A stretch of DNA of 64,000 bases, taken from the NCBI RefSeq assembly GCF_008638365.1, contig NZ_VWVU01000002.1, forward strand, positions 248,001 to 312,000, given 5' to 3'. Below are positions 28,784-37,370 of the stretch, in pieces. Source of the DNA: Nocardiopsis quinghaiensis (GTDB lineage Bacteria; Actinomycetota; Actinomycetes; Streptosporangiales; Streptosporangiaceae). The position numbers and the translations under genes are program-made. Position 1 is the stretch's first letter. Every line of letters starts with the position of its first letter. Under the pieces are notes generated by a model. That model did no database searches and was not told the DNA's origin. It saw only the letters and a list, made by a program, of their open reading frames with translations.

Positions 28784-29185
28784 TCAGTCGGGGCGGCGGG
28801 GCGGCTGCCGTTCGCCGCGGCCGGGGTCGGACTTGACCACGCGCAGGTGTCCGCGGCGCAGCGTCTCGGTACCCTCGCCGACCTCGTCGCCGGAGGGGTT
28901 CTTGCGGGCAGGCGGACGGGCCGCCTCACGTACGGCGTCCGCGAGGGCCTCCAGGTCGTCGCTGCCGGGTCCACCGCCCGACGTCTCGACCGGGAGCCGG
29001 ACGACCTCCCAGCCGCGCGGGGCCGTCAACCGGTCGGCGTGCACGGCGCAGAGGTCGTAGCAGTGCGGTTCCACGTAGGCGGCGAGAGGACCGAGGACGG
29101 CCGTCGAGTCCGCGTAGACGTACGTGAGCGTGAAGACGGCAGGCTGCCTGCAGGCAGTACGGGAGCAGCGTCGGACAGGGCTCAC
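28784..29185 (-). CDS. DUF3499 protein
   Basis: The 133-residue protein matches the actinobacterial DUF3499 family: VSPVRRCSRTACRQPAVFTLTYVYADSTAVLGPLAAY, then EPHCYDLCAVHADRLTAPRGWEVVRL. Two cysteines near the start and the HCxxxCxxxH group suggest a small metal-binding fold. The C-terminal 60 residues are charged and probably disordered. GTG 29185 gives the family start and has TACAGT eight bases upstream (leaderless); GTG 29218 is an alternative. It lies upstream of manB and is divergent from the metallopeptidase-like gene, as in mycobacteria. Confidence 0.88.
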   Translation of the reverse strand: MSPVRRCSRTACRQPAVFTLTYVYADSTAVLGPLAAYVEPHCYDLCAVHADRLTAPRGWEVVRLPVETSGGGPGSDDLEALADAVREAARPPARKNPSGDEVGEGTETLRRGHLRVVKSDPGRGERQPPRRPD

Positions 29186-29193
29186 AGCGTTCG

Positions 29194-29199
29194 ACTGTA
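29194..29199 (-). promoter_or_regulatory. leaderless -10 box of DUF3499 gene
   Basis: TACAGT on the minus strand ends eight bases before GTG 29185. It supports that start over the upstream GTG at 29218. Confidence 0.45.
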
Positions 29200-29391
29200 T
29201 GCCTTTACCGAGGGACACGCCAGCATCGTTCCGCGAACTGGTCGTTTCCGCCCCTCCAACGCCTCGATGTACCGCTTCGCCACCTCCGCGACACCTGTGC
29301 CGCCTTGGCCCGCCCGGCCCCGGAAGGCGCCCTGTGGGCCCCGAAACCGCTTTCGGGGTCGGGAGGGCTACGCGCGGGGCGTGTGATGGCT

Positions 29392-29397
29392 TAGTCT
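29392..29397 (+). promoter_or_regulatory. leaderless -10 box of metallopeptidase-like gene
   Basis: TAGTCT ends six bases before GTG 29404, with no ribosome site between them. Confidence 0.5.
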
Positions 29398-29403
29398 CGA
29401 AGG

Positions 29404-29838
29404 GTGCGACGAGTGCGCCTTTCCAGTGGCCAACCAGACCGAGTGCGGCGCCGGGACCGCCGCGGCCGAGGCATCCGCGGTCCTCTCGTGCCGTCCGACC
29501 TGCCGGTTTTCCGTAGCCGAGCGCAGGCGTTCGACGACCTTGTCCTGGACGCCGTCGAACGCCTGGAGCGCTTGTGGGCGCGTGAACTGGCCAATGTCGA
29601 CTTCCTCGTGGAGGACGTCCCGCCGGTCCCGCCCCACGGACCGCTGACCGAGGCGATCCCCTTCTCCCGCCTGGAGACCGATCCCTCGGGCCGGGCCCGC
29701 ATCGTGGTGTACCGGCGCCCGGTGGAGATCCGGACGAAGGATCCCGAGGAGATGGCCCTCCTCGTCCACGAGACGGTCGTCGAGGAGGTCGCCAACCTGC
29801 TCGGTGTGGAACCCGAGTCGGTCGACCCCGAGAGCTGA
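29404..29838 (+). CDS. degenerate zincin-like (PF06262-type) protein
   Basis: The 144-residue protein has the fold pattern of the small bacterial zincin family (LVPSDLPVFRSRAQAFDDLVLDAVERLERLW, then the strand IVVYRRPVEIR). The expected HExxH zinc site reads HETVVEEVANLLG: His122 and Glu123 are kept, but the second His is Glu126. Catalysis by the usual mechanism is therefore doubtful. The N-terminal 28 residues are Arg-rich. Start GTG 29404 is favoured by a leaderless -10 box. Its neighbour DUF3499 is divergent, a pairing conserved in actinobacteria. Confidence 0.82.
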   Translation: MRRVRLSSGQPDRVRRRDRRGRGIRGPLVPSDLPVFRSRAQAFDDLVLDAVERLERLWARELANVDFLVEDVPPVPPHGPLTEAIPFSRLETDPSGRARIVVYRRPVEIRTKDPEEMALLVHETVVEEVANLLGVEPESVDPES

Positions 29839-29853
29839 CCGCCCCCTCGTGCT

Positions 29854-29872
29854 CCGCCCGGCCCCCGGGCGG
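29854..29872. terminator. short terminator between convergent genes
   Basis: CCGCCCGG (29854-29861) pairs with CCGGGCGG (29865-29872) across a three-base loop, between the converging metallopeptidase-like and DUF5719 genes. Confidence 0.4.
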
Positions 29873-29904
29873 GGCCCGGGGACCCCGTGCGTCCGGTGGC
29901 CCCC

Positions 29905-31449
29905 CTACGGGACGGTTCCCACCATGCTGTCACGCACCACCGGGAGCGGGATCCGCACCGGTGCGGGCCCCACGGGCAGCACACCCAGCCCGACGCCGTC
30001 GCGCAGTACGCGGGCGGCGTGGACGGGGGCGGAGCCCTCCAGAAGCTCCAGGCGGACCGTGTAGCCGTCCTCCGGGCCGGTGCCCGAGGGCGCCTGCCAG
30101 CCGCCGTCCCCGGGACCTGCCACCGCGGTGGTCCCCGCCGCGACCTCCACGCGCACGGCGTCCCCCTGCGTGCCGTCCGCGCCGATCGGGGTGGCCATCA
30201 GCATGGCGTCGCCCCCGACCGCGCCCAGAACGAGCTCGGTTTCGGCCCCCGGGGGGATGTCGGGCAGGACCGCGGTGGTGTTCAGAGGGAAGCCGAGCGG
30301 CGGTACGGCGGACGTGTAGGCGGTCTCGACCACCTCGACGTCCTCGCCCTCGCCGTCGACCGCCTCCACGGCGACACCGGCGACCACGGGTGCGTCCGAC
30401 TCCAGCACGACCGTGCCCGGCTCGCCGCCCAGAACGCTCTCCAGGCTGAGCCAGGCGGAGGCGGCCGGGGGCACGTTGAGCACCACCGGGTCCTCGGCGG
30501 TCCCCGGGCCCCCGTCCTCCTCCCCGTCTTCCGGGGCGGAGGCGACGGTGCGGACGCGCACCTCGACGGGCTCGTCGCCGGGCACGGCCACGAGCAGACG
30601 GCGCCGTCCGTCACCGCCGGGAACGCCCGGAACCACGTGCTCGCGGGCGGGCGCGGCCGTGGGCGGCACCCAGTCGGCGGGGCCGGAGGCGTGCTCGGCG
30701 AGCAGGGAGGCGGAGACCCTTCCGGTGCTGGTGCGCACATGGACGCCGAGGGCACTGGTGCTCTGGACCAGCTCGGTCAGGTCCAGCTCGGTCGACTCGC
30801 CGGCGAGCAGGGAGACGCCCCGGCTCTCGGACGAGTAGGAGGGACCGCCCTCGGTGTAGATGTCCACGCTGACCGTGGCCCGGGAGTCCTCGGGGTTGGC
30901 CAGGTGCGCGGTGAGCGACTCGATCCGCATGCCCTCGGTGTCGTCGCCGCCGGGCAGGGCGAACCAGGTTCCGACGGAGGGTTCGGCGCAGCGCACCTCG
31001 GTGACCGAGCCGTCGGACAGGGTGGTCTGGGCGGCGTCGAGTCCGGAGGCCAGGGCTCCCTCGGCGCGGATGGCCGTGGGGCCGACGGCCCCGCCGGTGT
31101 CGGCGCTCCACATGCGGCCGGGCTCGTTCAGCTCCTCGCCGAGGGGTCCGTCCTCCTCGGGCCCGTCGGTCTCCTCGTCCTCCCCCGGGGCGGCGGGGAC
31201 CGGTTCCGCCCGCAGCCCGCCCTCGTCGTCGCGGCTCACCCTCGGGGCGAACGCGGCCACGGAGCTCTCCCCCGGTTCGTGCGGCACGGGGCACACCCGC
31301 ACCGCGTGGTCGGGGCGCACGGTGCCCGGCTCGGTGACGCCCAGTTCGGCGGTCACCGGTTCGGTCGCGAACGCGATACCGAACAGCGCGGCCAGGGCCA
31401 GCGCGACCAGTCCGAACAGCGCGAACCGGTTCTCCACGATCAGGCGCAC
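29905..31449 (-). CDS. DUF5719 secreted/membrane-anchored protein
   Basis: The 514-residue protein has a short cytoplasmic start, one membrane helix (about 8-28: FALFGLVALALAALFGIAFA) and a large extracytoplasmic part built of beta-rich repeats with many Gly, Pro and acidic residues. It fits the actinobacterial DUF5719 family, which is regularly encoded just after a large family 2 glycosyltransferase, as here: its GTG lies three bases after that gene's stop. The function is unknown; a role in assembling or binding the glycan made by the neighbour is an inference. Confidence 0.82.
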   Translation of the reverse strand: MRLIVENRFALFGLVALALAALFGIAFATEPVTAELGVTEPGTVRPDHAVRVCPVPHEPGESSVAAFAPRVSRDDEGGLRAEPVPAAPGEDEETDGPEEDGPLGEELNEPGRMWSADTGGAVGPTAIRAEGALASGLDAAQTTLSDGSVTEVRCAEPSVGTWFALPGGDDTEGMRIESLTAHLANPEDSRATVSVDIYTEGGPSYSSESRGVSLLAGESTELDLTELVQSTSALGVHVRTSTGRVSASLLAEHASGPADWVPPTAAPAREHVVPGVPGGDGRRRLLVAVPGDEPVEVRVRTVASAPEDGEEDGGPGTAEDPVVLNVPPAASAWLSLESVLGGEPGTVVLESDAPVVAGVAVEAVDGEGEDVEVVETAYTSAVPPLGFPLNTTAVLPDIPPGAETELVLGAVGGDAMLMATPIGADGTQGDAVRVEVAAGTTAVAGPGDGGWQAPSGTGPEDGYTVRLELLEGSAPVHAARVLRDGVGLGVLPVGPAPVRIPLPVVRDSMVGTVP

Positions 31450-31452
31450 GCC

Positions 31453-34400
31453 CTACTCCCCCCGCTCGGTCCTGGACGCCCCGGCGTCCCCGCCGCCTCG
31501 GCCGTCCCTCTCGGGTCTGCCGCCCGCGCGACGTCGCCCCGCCGCACGCCTGGTACTGCGTGCGCCCCGGCGGCGGCCCCCGCCCCGGACGGCACCGGTG
31601 GTCCCGGCCGACCGCTCGGACGCCCCGGTGCCGTCGGCGCGTTCCGGCGTCGCGTCCCCGTCACGGTCGGCGCCCGCGCGAGCGGCCCGCGCTCCCCGGC
31701 GGGAGGCCGAACGCAGTCCCGTCGGGCGCCGCGGCCGGGGTGCGGGCGTGGAGCCGATCAGCCGCGCCTCCTCCTCGGTGCGCACGCCGGGTGCGGCGAG
31801 GACCACCACCACCAGGAACAGGACCCCCTGTGTGAGCAGCCAGGCCGCGTGCACGTAGTCGGTGTGCCAGACGCGCACCTCTCCGCCCCGCACCGGCAGC
31901 GTCCACGCCTGGGTGCCGTTCTCGGTGGCCACCGGGGCCAGTTCGGCGCCGTCGAGGGTGGCCCGCCAACCGCTGTCGGCGGTCTCGGCCAGGGCGAGCC
32001 GCCGACCGGTGTTGCCGTCGGCGATCCGCGCGGTCATCTCCTCCCCCGGGCCCTCCACCGTGAGGGCCTCGGAGCCGGCGCCGTCCTCGGTGACCACGCG
32101 CAGCGCGCCGGTGGACACGCTCAGCCGCCAGAGCGCGTAGTGCCGGGACAGCGACTGCCGTTCGAATCCGGGCGTGCCGTCCAGGGTGTCGACCATGGTG
32201 ACGCCGTCGGCCCCGCTGATCCGCGGATTCGGGTGAAGCACGTACTGGATGCCGAAGTCGGCCAGGGTGTGCGTCTGGTCACCGCCCTGGCCCGCGGTGA
32301 GCTCGGCCACGACCTGGTCCACGGTCCCGCGGACCCCCGCCTCGGGTACGAGGCGTTCCTCCCCCAGGCGTGGTTCGCGTCCGCGCGCCACCAGGTAGTC
32401 CACGCCGCCCCGCCCGTCCGAGGTGAGGACGAGGGTGCGCGGTCCGGTCCCGTCCTCGCTGACGCTGGCCAGCGCGCCGGGGATGGCGGGGTCGGCGTGG
32501 CTGGTGAGCGGCCCCTGGACGCCCTCACGCATCCACAGGGCGGAGGCGCAGACCGGGGTGGCCAGGGCGAGTACGGCCACGGTCAACGCGAAGGCCCTCC
32601 GCAGCCCTCCGAGGCGGAACATGTCGCCGAAGGAGCGCGCGGCGGTCGCCGCCGACAGCAGCACCGCCGTGGCGGCGAAGGACAGGGCCGCACTCGGCCA
32701 GACCGGCGCCGGCGGGCCGCCGAAGTGGGGCTCGATGACGAGTCGGCTGGTCAGGATGGCGATCAGGATCCCGAACAGGGCCAGGGACCACCCCGTGGCG
32801 ACCAGCATGCGGTTGCGGAGCAGCAGCAGGGAGCACAGGGCCGCGACGGCGAATCCGGCGGTGACCCAGAACGGAGGGGTGCCGGGTCCGCCCGGGGAGA
32901 GCATGAGCAGCTCCTGGGGGGTGGCGCCCGGCTCCGACAGCTCGGGGCGGTGCAGCCCGGCTTCCAGAAGCCACAGGCCGGGGTGCAGGAGCAGTTCGAG
33001 CGACCACGGCAGCAGCACCACGACGGGGACGGCCAGGCCCAGCGCGACGCTGACGTAGATCCGGCGGCCCAGGTGACCGAAGGCCACCGCCACCAGCAGG
33101 CCGGTGACCAGGGACAGCAGCCACACCATCGGCACGAACGCGGTGGCCGCCGCCAGGACCAGGCCCAGTCCCCAGGCCGCCCGGCGGGAGGGCTTGGGCG
33201 GCATCGACACCAGCCGTACCAGGAGCAGTCCCAGCACCGGCAGCAGGACGTGGACCAGCGCGGTGCCCAGACGGCCCTGGGCGATGGCTCCGGTGGCCAC
33301 CGGCAGCAGCGCGTAGGTCGCGGCCATCCACAGGCGCGCGGGACGAAAGCCCAGCACCTCGCGGGCGAGCAGGTAGGAGGTCAGCCCGGCCAGGGGCACG
33401 CAGCCCAGCAGGACGAGGGTGACGGCCAGCCAGGGCTTGCCCAGGGTGAGCGTGGACAGCAGGGCGAGCAGTCCGACGTAGGGCGGGACCGTTCCTCCGG
33501 AGCCGAGGCCGCTGTCGGGGCTGCCGGACAGGTACAGGTCCCACATGTCGCGTGCGGTGCCCGCGACCGGGGGCAGTGCACCGCCCGCGAGGAGGTCCCC
33601 GAACAGCAGGGAGCGCTCGGCGACGACCGTGACCGCGGTCAGGCCGATGACCAGCAGCACCCCGGGCCTGAACACCACGCGGCGCACGAAGCCCGTGCTG
33701 TCGGTGAGCGCCTCGTCGTCGTCCTCCCCGGGGGGCGGGACGGTGACGGCCTGGTGGCGGCCGGGGGTGTCGAGGACGGATTCACCGGACAGGACACCGG
33801 TGACCGCGTCGTGGAACTGGCGCAGGGCCACGCCGCGCGCGAGGAAGGGCCGGATGGCGCTGTAGGTGCGGCGACGGTCGCGGCGGCGCCGGAAGCGGGC
33901 CCGCGCCAGCCGGAAGGGGCGCAGGTACACCAGCGTGATCGCCGCGGCCTCGTCCAGGGCGTTGGCGGGCTGCTTGATGAGCAGGTACATCACCACGCGC
34001 AGCAGCGAGACGACGGAGTTGCGGACCAGGGCGGCCACCATCCCGCCCAGGGGCAGGTTGGCCAGCAGCACGAAGACGGCGTGGCGGCGGTCCACCCGGC
34101 GCGGGTGGTTGCGGGTGGCGGTGACGGGACGGCGGCGCCGGGCGGAGGCCTCGGCGTGGTAGGCCACCGCGTCGGTGACGAGCAGGGCGCGCAGTCCCGC
34201 TCCCCCCACCCGCCAGCAGAAGTCGATGTCGTCGCGGAACAGGGGCAGGGCTCGGTCGAAGCCGCCGAGCCGGTCCCACACGTCGCGGCGGACGAGCATG
34301 CCCGCGCTGGACACCGCGAGGACCTGGCGGGTGCCGTCGTGCTGGCCGTGGTCGAACTCACGCTGTTCGAGGCCCGTATCGCGACGGCCCGCGCCGTCGA

Positions 34401-34854
34401 TGGTCACGCCGGCCTCGACCAGGAGGCGGCGGTCGAACCAGTCGCGCAGCTTGGGCCCCAGGACGGCGGCGCGCGGGTCCTGGTCGGCGGCGGCGAGCAG
34501 GTGGGCGAGGGTGTCCCTCTCCGGGGTGAGGTCGTCGTGGACGAGCCAGATCCACTCGGTGGCGTCCTCGTCGGAGCCTCGCACGGCTCTGGTGGAGCGG
34601 GGCAGGTCCAGGGCGGCGCGGACGGCGTCGCCGTATCCGGTGCGCGCGGGCAGGTCGATGACGGCGTCGGAGGGCAGGAACCCGGCCAGGATGTCGGCGC
34701 TGCCGTCGGTACTGCCGGTGTCGGCGGCGACGACGCGCTGCACGGGCCGGGACTGGGCGCGGACCGCCTCCAGCGCCTCGGGCAGCCAGCGGGCGCCCTC
34801 GTGGGACACGATGACCGCGGTGACGACGTGTCGGGCGAAATCCTGGTCAAGCAC
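31453..34854 (-). CDS. large membrane-bound family 2 glycosyltransferase
   Basis: The 1133-residue protein begins with a GT-A family 2 domain (about 10-270): VVTAVIVSHEGARWLPEALEAV, VVAADTGSTDGSADIL, a DD metal site in IWLVHDDLTPE, and PLFRDDIDFCWRVGGAGLRALL as the acceptor/catalytic part. About 14 membrane helices follow (about 300-850), then an extracytoplasmic domain and one more helix near 1060. It probably moves a sugar from a nucleotide or lipid carrier onto an envelope glycan. GTG 34854 is chosen by the domain start; no strong ribosome site is seen, and a longer frame reaches 34986. It is followed by DUF5719 and lies downstream of whiB. Confidence 0.88.
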   Translation of the reverse strand: MLDQDFARHVVTAVIVSHEGARWLPEALEAVRAQSRPVQRVVAADTGSTDGSADILAGFLPSDAVIDLPARTGYGDAVRAALDLPRSTRAVRGSDEDATEWIWLVHDDLTPERDTLAHLLAAADQDPRAAVLGPKLRDWFDRRLLVEAGVTIDGAGRRDTGLEQREFDHGQHDGTRQVLAVSSAGMLVRRDVWDRLGGFDRALPLFRDDIDFCWRVGGAGLRALLVTDAVAYHAEASARRRRPVTATRNHPRRVDRRHAVFVLLANLPLGGMVAALVRNSVVSLLRVVMYLLIKQPANALDEAAAITLVYLRPFRLARARFRRRRDRRRTYSAIRPFLARGVALRQFHDAVTGVLSGESVLDTPGRHQAVTVPPPGEDDDEALTDSTGFVRRVVFRPGVLLVIGLTAVTVVAERSLLFGDLLAGGALPPVAGTARDMWDLYLSGSPDSGLGSGGTVPPYVGLLALLSTLTLGKPWLAVTLVLLGCVPLAGLTSYLLAREVLGFRPARLWMAATYALLPVATGAIAQGRLGTALVHVLLPVLGLLLVRLVSMPPKPSRRAAWGLGLVLAAATAFVPMVWLLSLVTGLLVAVAFGHLGRRIYVSVALGLAVPVVVLLPWSLELLLHPGLWLLEAGLHRPELSEPGATPQELLMLSPGGPGTPPFWVTAGFAVAALCSLLLLRNRMLVATGWSLALFGILIAILTSRLVIEPHFGGPPAPVWPSAALSFAATAVLLSAATAARSFGDMFRLGGLRRAFALTVAVLALATPVCASALWMREGVQGPLTSHADPAIPGALASVSEDGTGPRTLVLTSDGRGGVDYLVARGREPRLGEERLVPEAGVRGTVDQVVAELTAGQGGDQTHTLADFGIQYVLHPNPRISGADGVTMVDTLDGTPGFERQSLSRHYALWRLSVSTGALRVVTEDGAGSEALTVEGPGEEMTARIADGNTGRRLALAETADSGWRATLDGAELAPVATENGTQAWTLPVRGGEVRVWHTDYVHAAWLLTQGVLFLVVVVLAAPGVRTEEEARLIGSTPAPRPRRPTGLRSASRRGARAARAGADRDGDATPERADGTGASERSAGTTGAVRGGGRRRGARSTRRAAGRRRAGGRPERDGRGGGDAGASRTERGE

Positions 34855-35162
34855 GGCTGTGGTGGGTTCTCTCCGGGAGAAGGGGCGGGACCCCGTTCGG
34901 GTCCGTGGGTCCGACCGGGAGGGGGTCGGCGGGCGCGTGTACGCGTAGGGCGCGGCTCGCGCGCGCGGGACATCACGATACGCCACGTGCCACCATTGCA
35001 GGTCTATTCGTCACGTGCCGACCCGGTTGGTCCCTATCCGCCCATTACCGGGCGTGACTGCGGCCGGTGCAATCGCCGCGCGACGGAGAGACCGCGCGGG
35101 ACCGCCCATACGAAAGGCGCGCGTCCGGGCCCGTGGCCCGGACGCGCGCCTTGCACGCGGCC
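34855..35162. other. gap between whiB and large glycosyltransferase
   Basis: This 308-base gap holds the whiB terminator (35114-35152) and, closer to the glycosyltransferase, no recognisable promoter. The glycosyltransferase frame stays open to 34986, so part of the gap may be coding. Confidence 0.4.
35114..35152 (-). terminator. strong terminator after whiB
   Basis: A perfect 18-bp stem (35114-35131 with 35135-35152) with a three-base loop starts 10 bases after the whiB stop and is followed on the minus strand by TTTCG. Confidence 0.85.
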
Positions 35163-35450
35163 CTAGAGCATGTCCGCCAGGAAATCGAAATCTCCCCCGG
35201 CGGCTTTCTTCAGCCTTCGGCGCTCACGTTCGGAGAGTCCCCCCCAGATACCGAAGCGCTCATCATGCTCCAGTGCGTATTCCAGGCACTCCGCACGTAC
35301 CTCGCACGACTGGCAGACCTTCTTGGCTTCCCGTGTGGAGCCGCCCTTCTCGGGGAAGAACGCCTCCGGGTCGGTCTGCGCGCACAGGGCGCGTTCCTGC
35401 CAGCCCAGCTCTTCGTCTGAGCCGTGCGCCAGCGGGATGACCTCGCTCAT
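35163..35450 (-). CDS. whiB: WhiB-family regulator (WhiB2/WhmD-like)
   Basis: WhiB proteins hold a [4Fe-4S] cluster and work with the principal sigma factor to control division and development. The 95-residue protein has the four cluster cysteines Cys23, Cys46, Cys49 and Cys55 (ALC...VCQSCEVRAEC), the GIWGG turn (67-71) and a basic RERRRLKKAA C-terminal segment for DNA contact. Sequence and its place near manB and fbiA match WhmD/WhiB2, which acts in septation. ATG 35450 has AGGAGG six bases upstream. A promoter and a terminator frame it as a single-gene unit. Confidence 0.95.
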   Translation of the reverse strand: MSEVIPLAHGSDEELGWQERALCAQTDPEAFFPEKGGSTREAKKVCQSCEVRAECLEYALEHDERFGIWGGLSERERRRLKKAAGGDFDFLADML

Positions 35451-35525
35451 GCGCACCTCCTGTTGCCCCCCATAGATGTCCCCGGCCCTTTTCGTCCCCC
35501 GGGCCGGGTGCAATCTCACTGTGAA

Positions 35526-35555
35526 ATTACACGTGGGTCGCTTGCTGTGAGTCAA
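35526..35555 (-). promoter_or_regulatory. whiB core promoter
   Basis: On the minus strand TTGACT (35550-35555) and TGTAAT (35526-35531) are 18 bases apart, a good principal-sigma promoter. It gives a leader of about 70 bases before whiB ATG 35450. Confidence 0.65.
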
Positions 35556-35679
35556 GCGCCTTGCGTGGTAGTCCCCTGAATATCATGTAACAAACCAGCG
35601 ACAACAGTCCCGCAGTGTCCGTTATGCGGGTTACCACACAATTCACGCCCTTCCAAGGCGAGGGGAGGCGGGGCCCGGG

Positions 35680-37131
35680 TCAGCGCTTGTCGTCACCGCC
35701 GTACCAGCCCTGCTGGCCACCGGTTCCGTCCTGTCCCTGCTGGTCAGCAACGTATCCGGCCCCGGAGCCGTACTGGCCTCCGTACGATCCCCCGCCCTGT
35801 CCGGGCGTCTCGGAACCGTTGTTCTCACCGGAGTTAAAGAAAGGATCAAGTCCGCCCTCGGAGGGTGCGTCCTGTGCCTGCTGGCCCTGGTCGGCGCCCT
35901 GGTACCAGCCGTACTGGATCGCGTCCTGGGCGGCCTGCTCGACGGAGGGAGCCTGCTGCTCCGTGCCCTGCGGGGCGTACTGGGAGGGGTCGTAGGCGTA
36001 CTCGCCCTGCTGGCCGTAGGCCTGCTGCTGGGCGGGGTCGGTGCCGTACTGCTGACCGTAGGCGGCCTGCTGACCGGAGGCGTCGGCGCCGTACTGGCCG
36101 TAGGCCGGCTGGGCCCCGGTCCCGTACTGCTGGGCGGCGCCCGCACCGTACTGCTGACCGTAGGCGGCCTGCTGACCGTAGGCGTCCGTCCCGTACTGCT
36201 GGCCGTAGGCCTGCTGCTGGGCGGGGTCGGTGCCGTACTGCTGGCCATAGGCCGGCTGGGCGCCCGTGCCGTACTGCTGGCCGTAGGCCTGCTGCTGGGC
36301 GGGGTCGGTGCCGTACTGCTGGCCATAGGCCGGCTGCTGGGCGGCCGCGTCCGCCCCGTAGCCGTAGGCCTGCTGCTGGGCGGGGTCGGTGCCGTACTGC
36401 TGACCGTAGGCGGCCTGCTGGCCGGAGGCGTCGGCGCCGTACTGGCCGTAGGCCGGCTGGGCCCCGGTCCCGTACTGCTGGGCGGCGTCCGCGCCGTACT
36501 GCTGACCGTAGGCGGCCTGCTGGCCGGAGGCGTCGTACCCCTGCTGCGCGGCGGCGGCCGCGGCCTGCTGCTGCGCGGCGTCCTGCGCCGGGTAGCCGGG
36601 CTGGGCGAAGGACTGCTGCGCGCCGGTCGCGGGCGGGAACTGCTGCGGGTAGGCGCCCTGCTGCGGCATCGCCCTGGGAACCAGGGTGGGATCGTTGTAG
36701 GCCTTCATCGCCGCGAAGCCCACCAGGCCGAGCACGGCGCCCTGGGCGGCCGTCTCCAGCATCCGGGCGAAACCGTGGCCGATGTTGATCGCGCCGATGA
36801 ACCCGCAGATCACCGTGATCAGGCAGAAGAGCAGACCCACACCCGTGACGATCATCGCGGTCAGCACGACCGGCGGCGCGCTGGGACGGACCCTGTCGCT
36901 GGTCAGGACCAGGACCAGGGCGACGGCGACGAGAGCGGTCAGACCCACCCCGAAGAAGTGGCCGGCTCCCGCTCCGTACATGGCGCTGGCGAAGGGCGTG
37001 CGCGCGTTCCACTCGCCGGCGCTGGACAGGACGATGACCTGGATGAGCCCGGAGAGCATGAGCACGCCCGCGGCCGCGAGCAGGGCCCATGCCCCGGGCA
37101 GGCGCAGGCGTTCCAGTGTTTCGTTCTTCAA
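35680..37131 (-). CDS. four-helix membrane protein with long Tyr/Gln/Gly/Ala low-complexity tail
   Basis: The 483-residue protein begins with four membrane helices (about 14-36, 58-77, 87-113 and 128-143). The remaining ~330 residues are a low-complexity tail made mostly of A, G, Q, Y, D and P, built from repeats such as [14 protein letters not shown] and [13 protein letters not shown], and containing almost no Lys or Arg. This composition resembles prion-like domains that undergo phase separation. The tail is probably cytoplasmic. The family is seen next to fbiA/whiB in related actinobacteria, but the function is unknown. ATG is preceded by GAGGG-like bases. Confidence 0.85.
   Translation of the reverse strand: MKNETLERLRLPGAWALLAAAGVLMLSGLIQVIVLSSAGEWNARTPFASAMYGAGAGHFFGVGLTALVAVALVLVLTSDRVRPSAPPVVLTAMIVTGVGLLFCLITVICGFIGAINIGHGFARMLETAAQGAVLGLVGFAAMKAYNDPTLVPRAMPQQGAYPQQFPPATGAQQSFAQPGYPAQDAAQQQAAAAAAQQGYDASGQQAAYGQQYGADAAQQYGTGAQPAYGQYGADASGQQAAYGQQYGTDPAQQQAYGYGADAAAQQPAYGQQYGTDPAQQQAYGQQYGTGAQPAYGQQYGTDPAQQQAYGQQYGTDAYGQQAAYGQQYGAGAAQQYGTGAQPAYGQYGADASGQQAAYGQQYGTDPAQQQAYGQQGEYAYDPSQYAPQGTEQQAPSVEQAAQDAIQYGWYQGADQGQQAQDAPSEGGLDPFFNSGENNGSETPGQGGGSYGGQYGSGAGYVADQQGQDGTGGQQGWYGGDDKR
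36014..36540 (-). repeat. long tandem/duplicated repeats in the low-complexity tail
   Basis: A block of roughly 160 bases starting near 36014 recurs almost unchanged near 36362 (offset 348 bases, 116 codons), and between and around them shorter GTACTGCTGGCCGTAGGCC-type units recur many times. The frame is kept throughout. Unequal recombination here would change the tail length in 9- to 116-codon steps. Confidence 0.85.
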
Positions 37132-37370
37132 AAGAGGTTCCCCTCTGCTGCTGCTACTTCACCGTCACTTCGGTGGAAGCGGCGTCGGGCTGTCAGGTGG
37201 ATCGGCCACGTCCGGGACGGGAGCGTGGGGACACCGGCCGGGCCGAAGGGTGGGATGGCGACCGCCGCCACGGGGTTCACGGACTCCCGGCGCCGGAACG
37301 GTCGCGTGCGGGCCGTCCCCCGGCGGGGCAGGCGGTCCACACACGCCCCCAGCCTGCCAGACTTGGACGC

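Noticed and set aside
29887..35166. 1759-codon plus-strand open frame
   Set aside because: It is antisense to DUF5719 and the large glycosyltransferase, both with clear domains. The open frame results from codon bias, and its translation has no protein-like pattern.
36014..36540. Regularly spaced repeats considered as a CRISPR array
   Set aside because: Units are in-frame codon repeats of a low-complexity protein, with variable lengths and no unique spacers.
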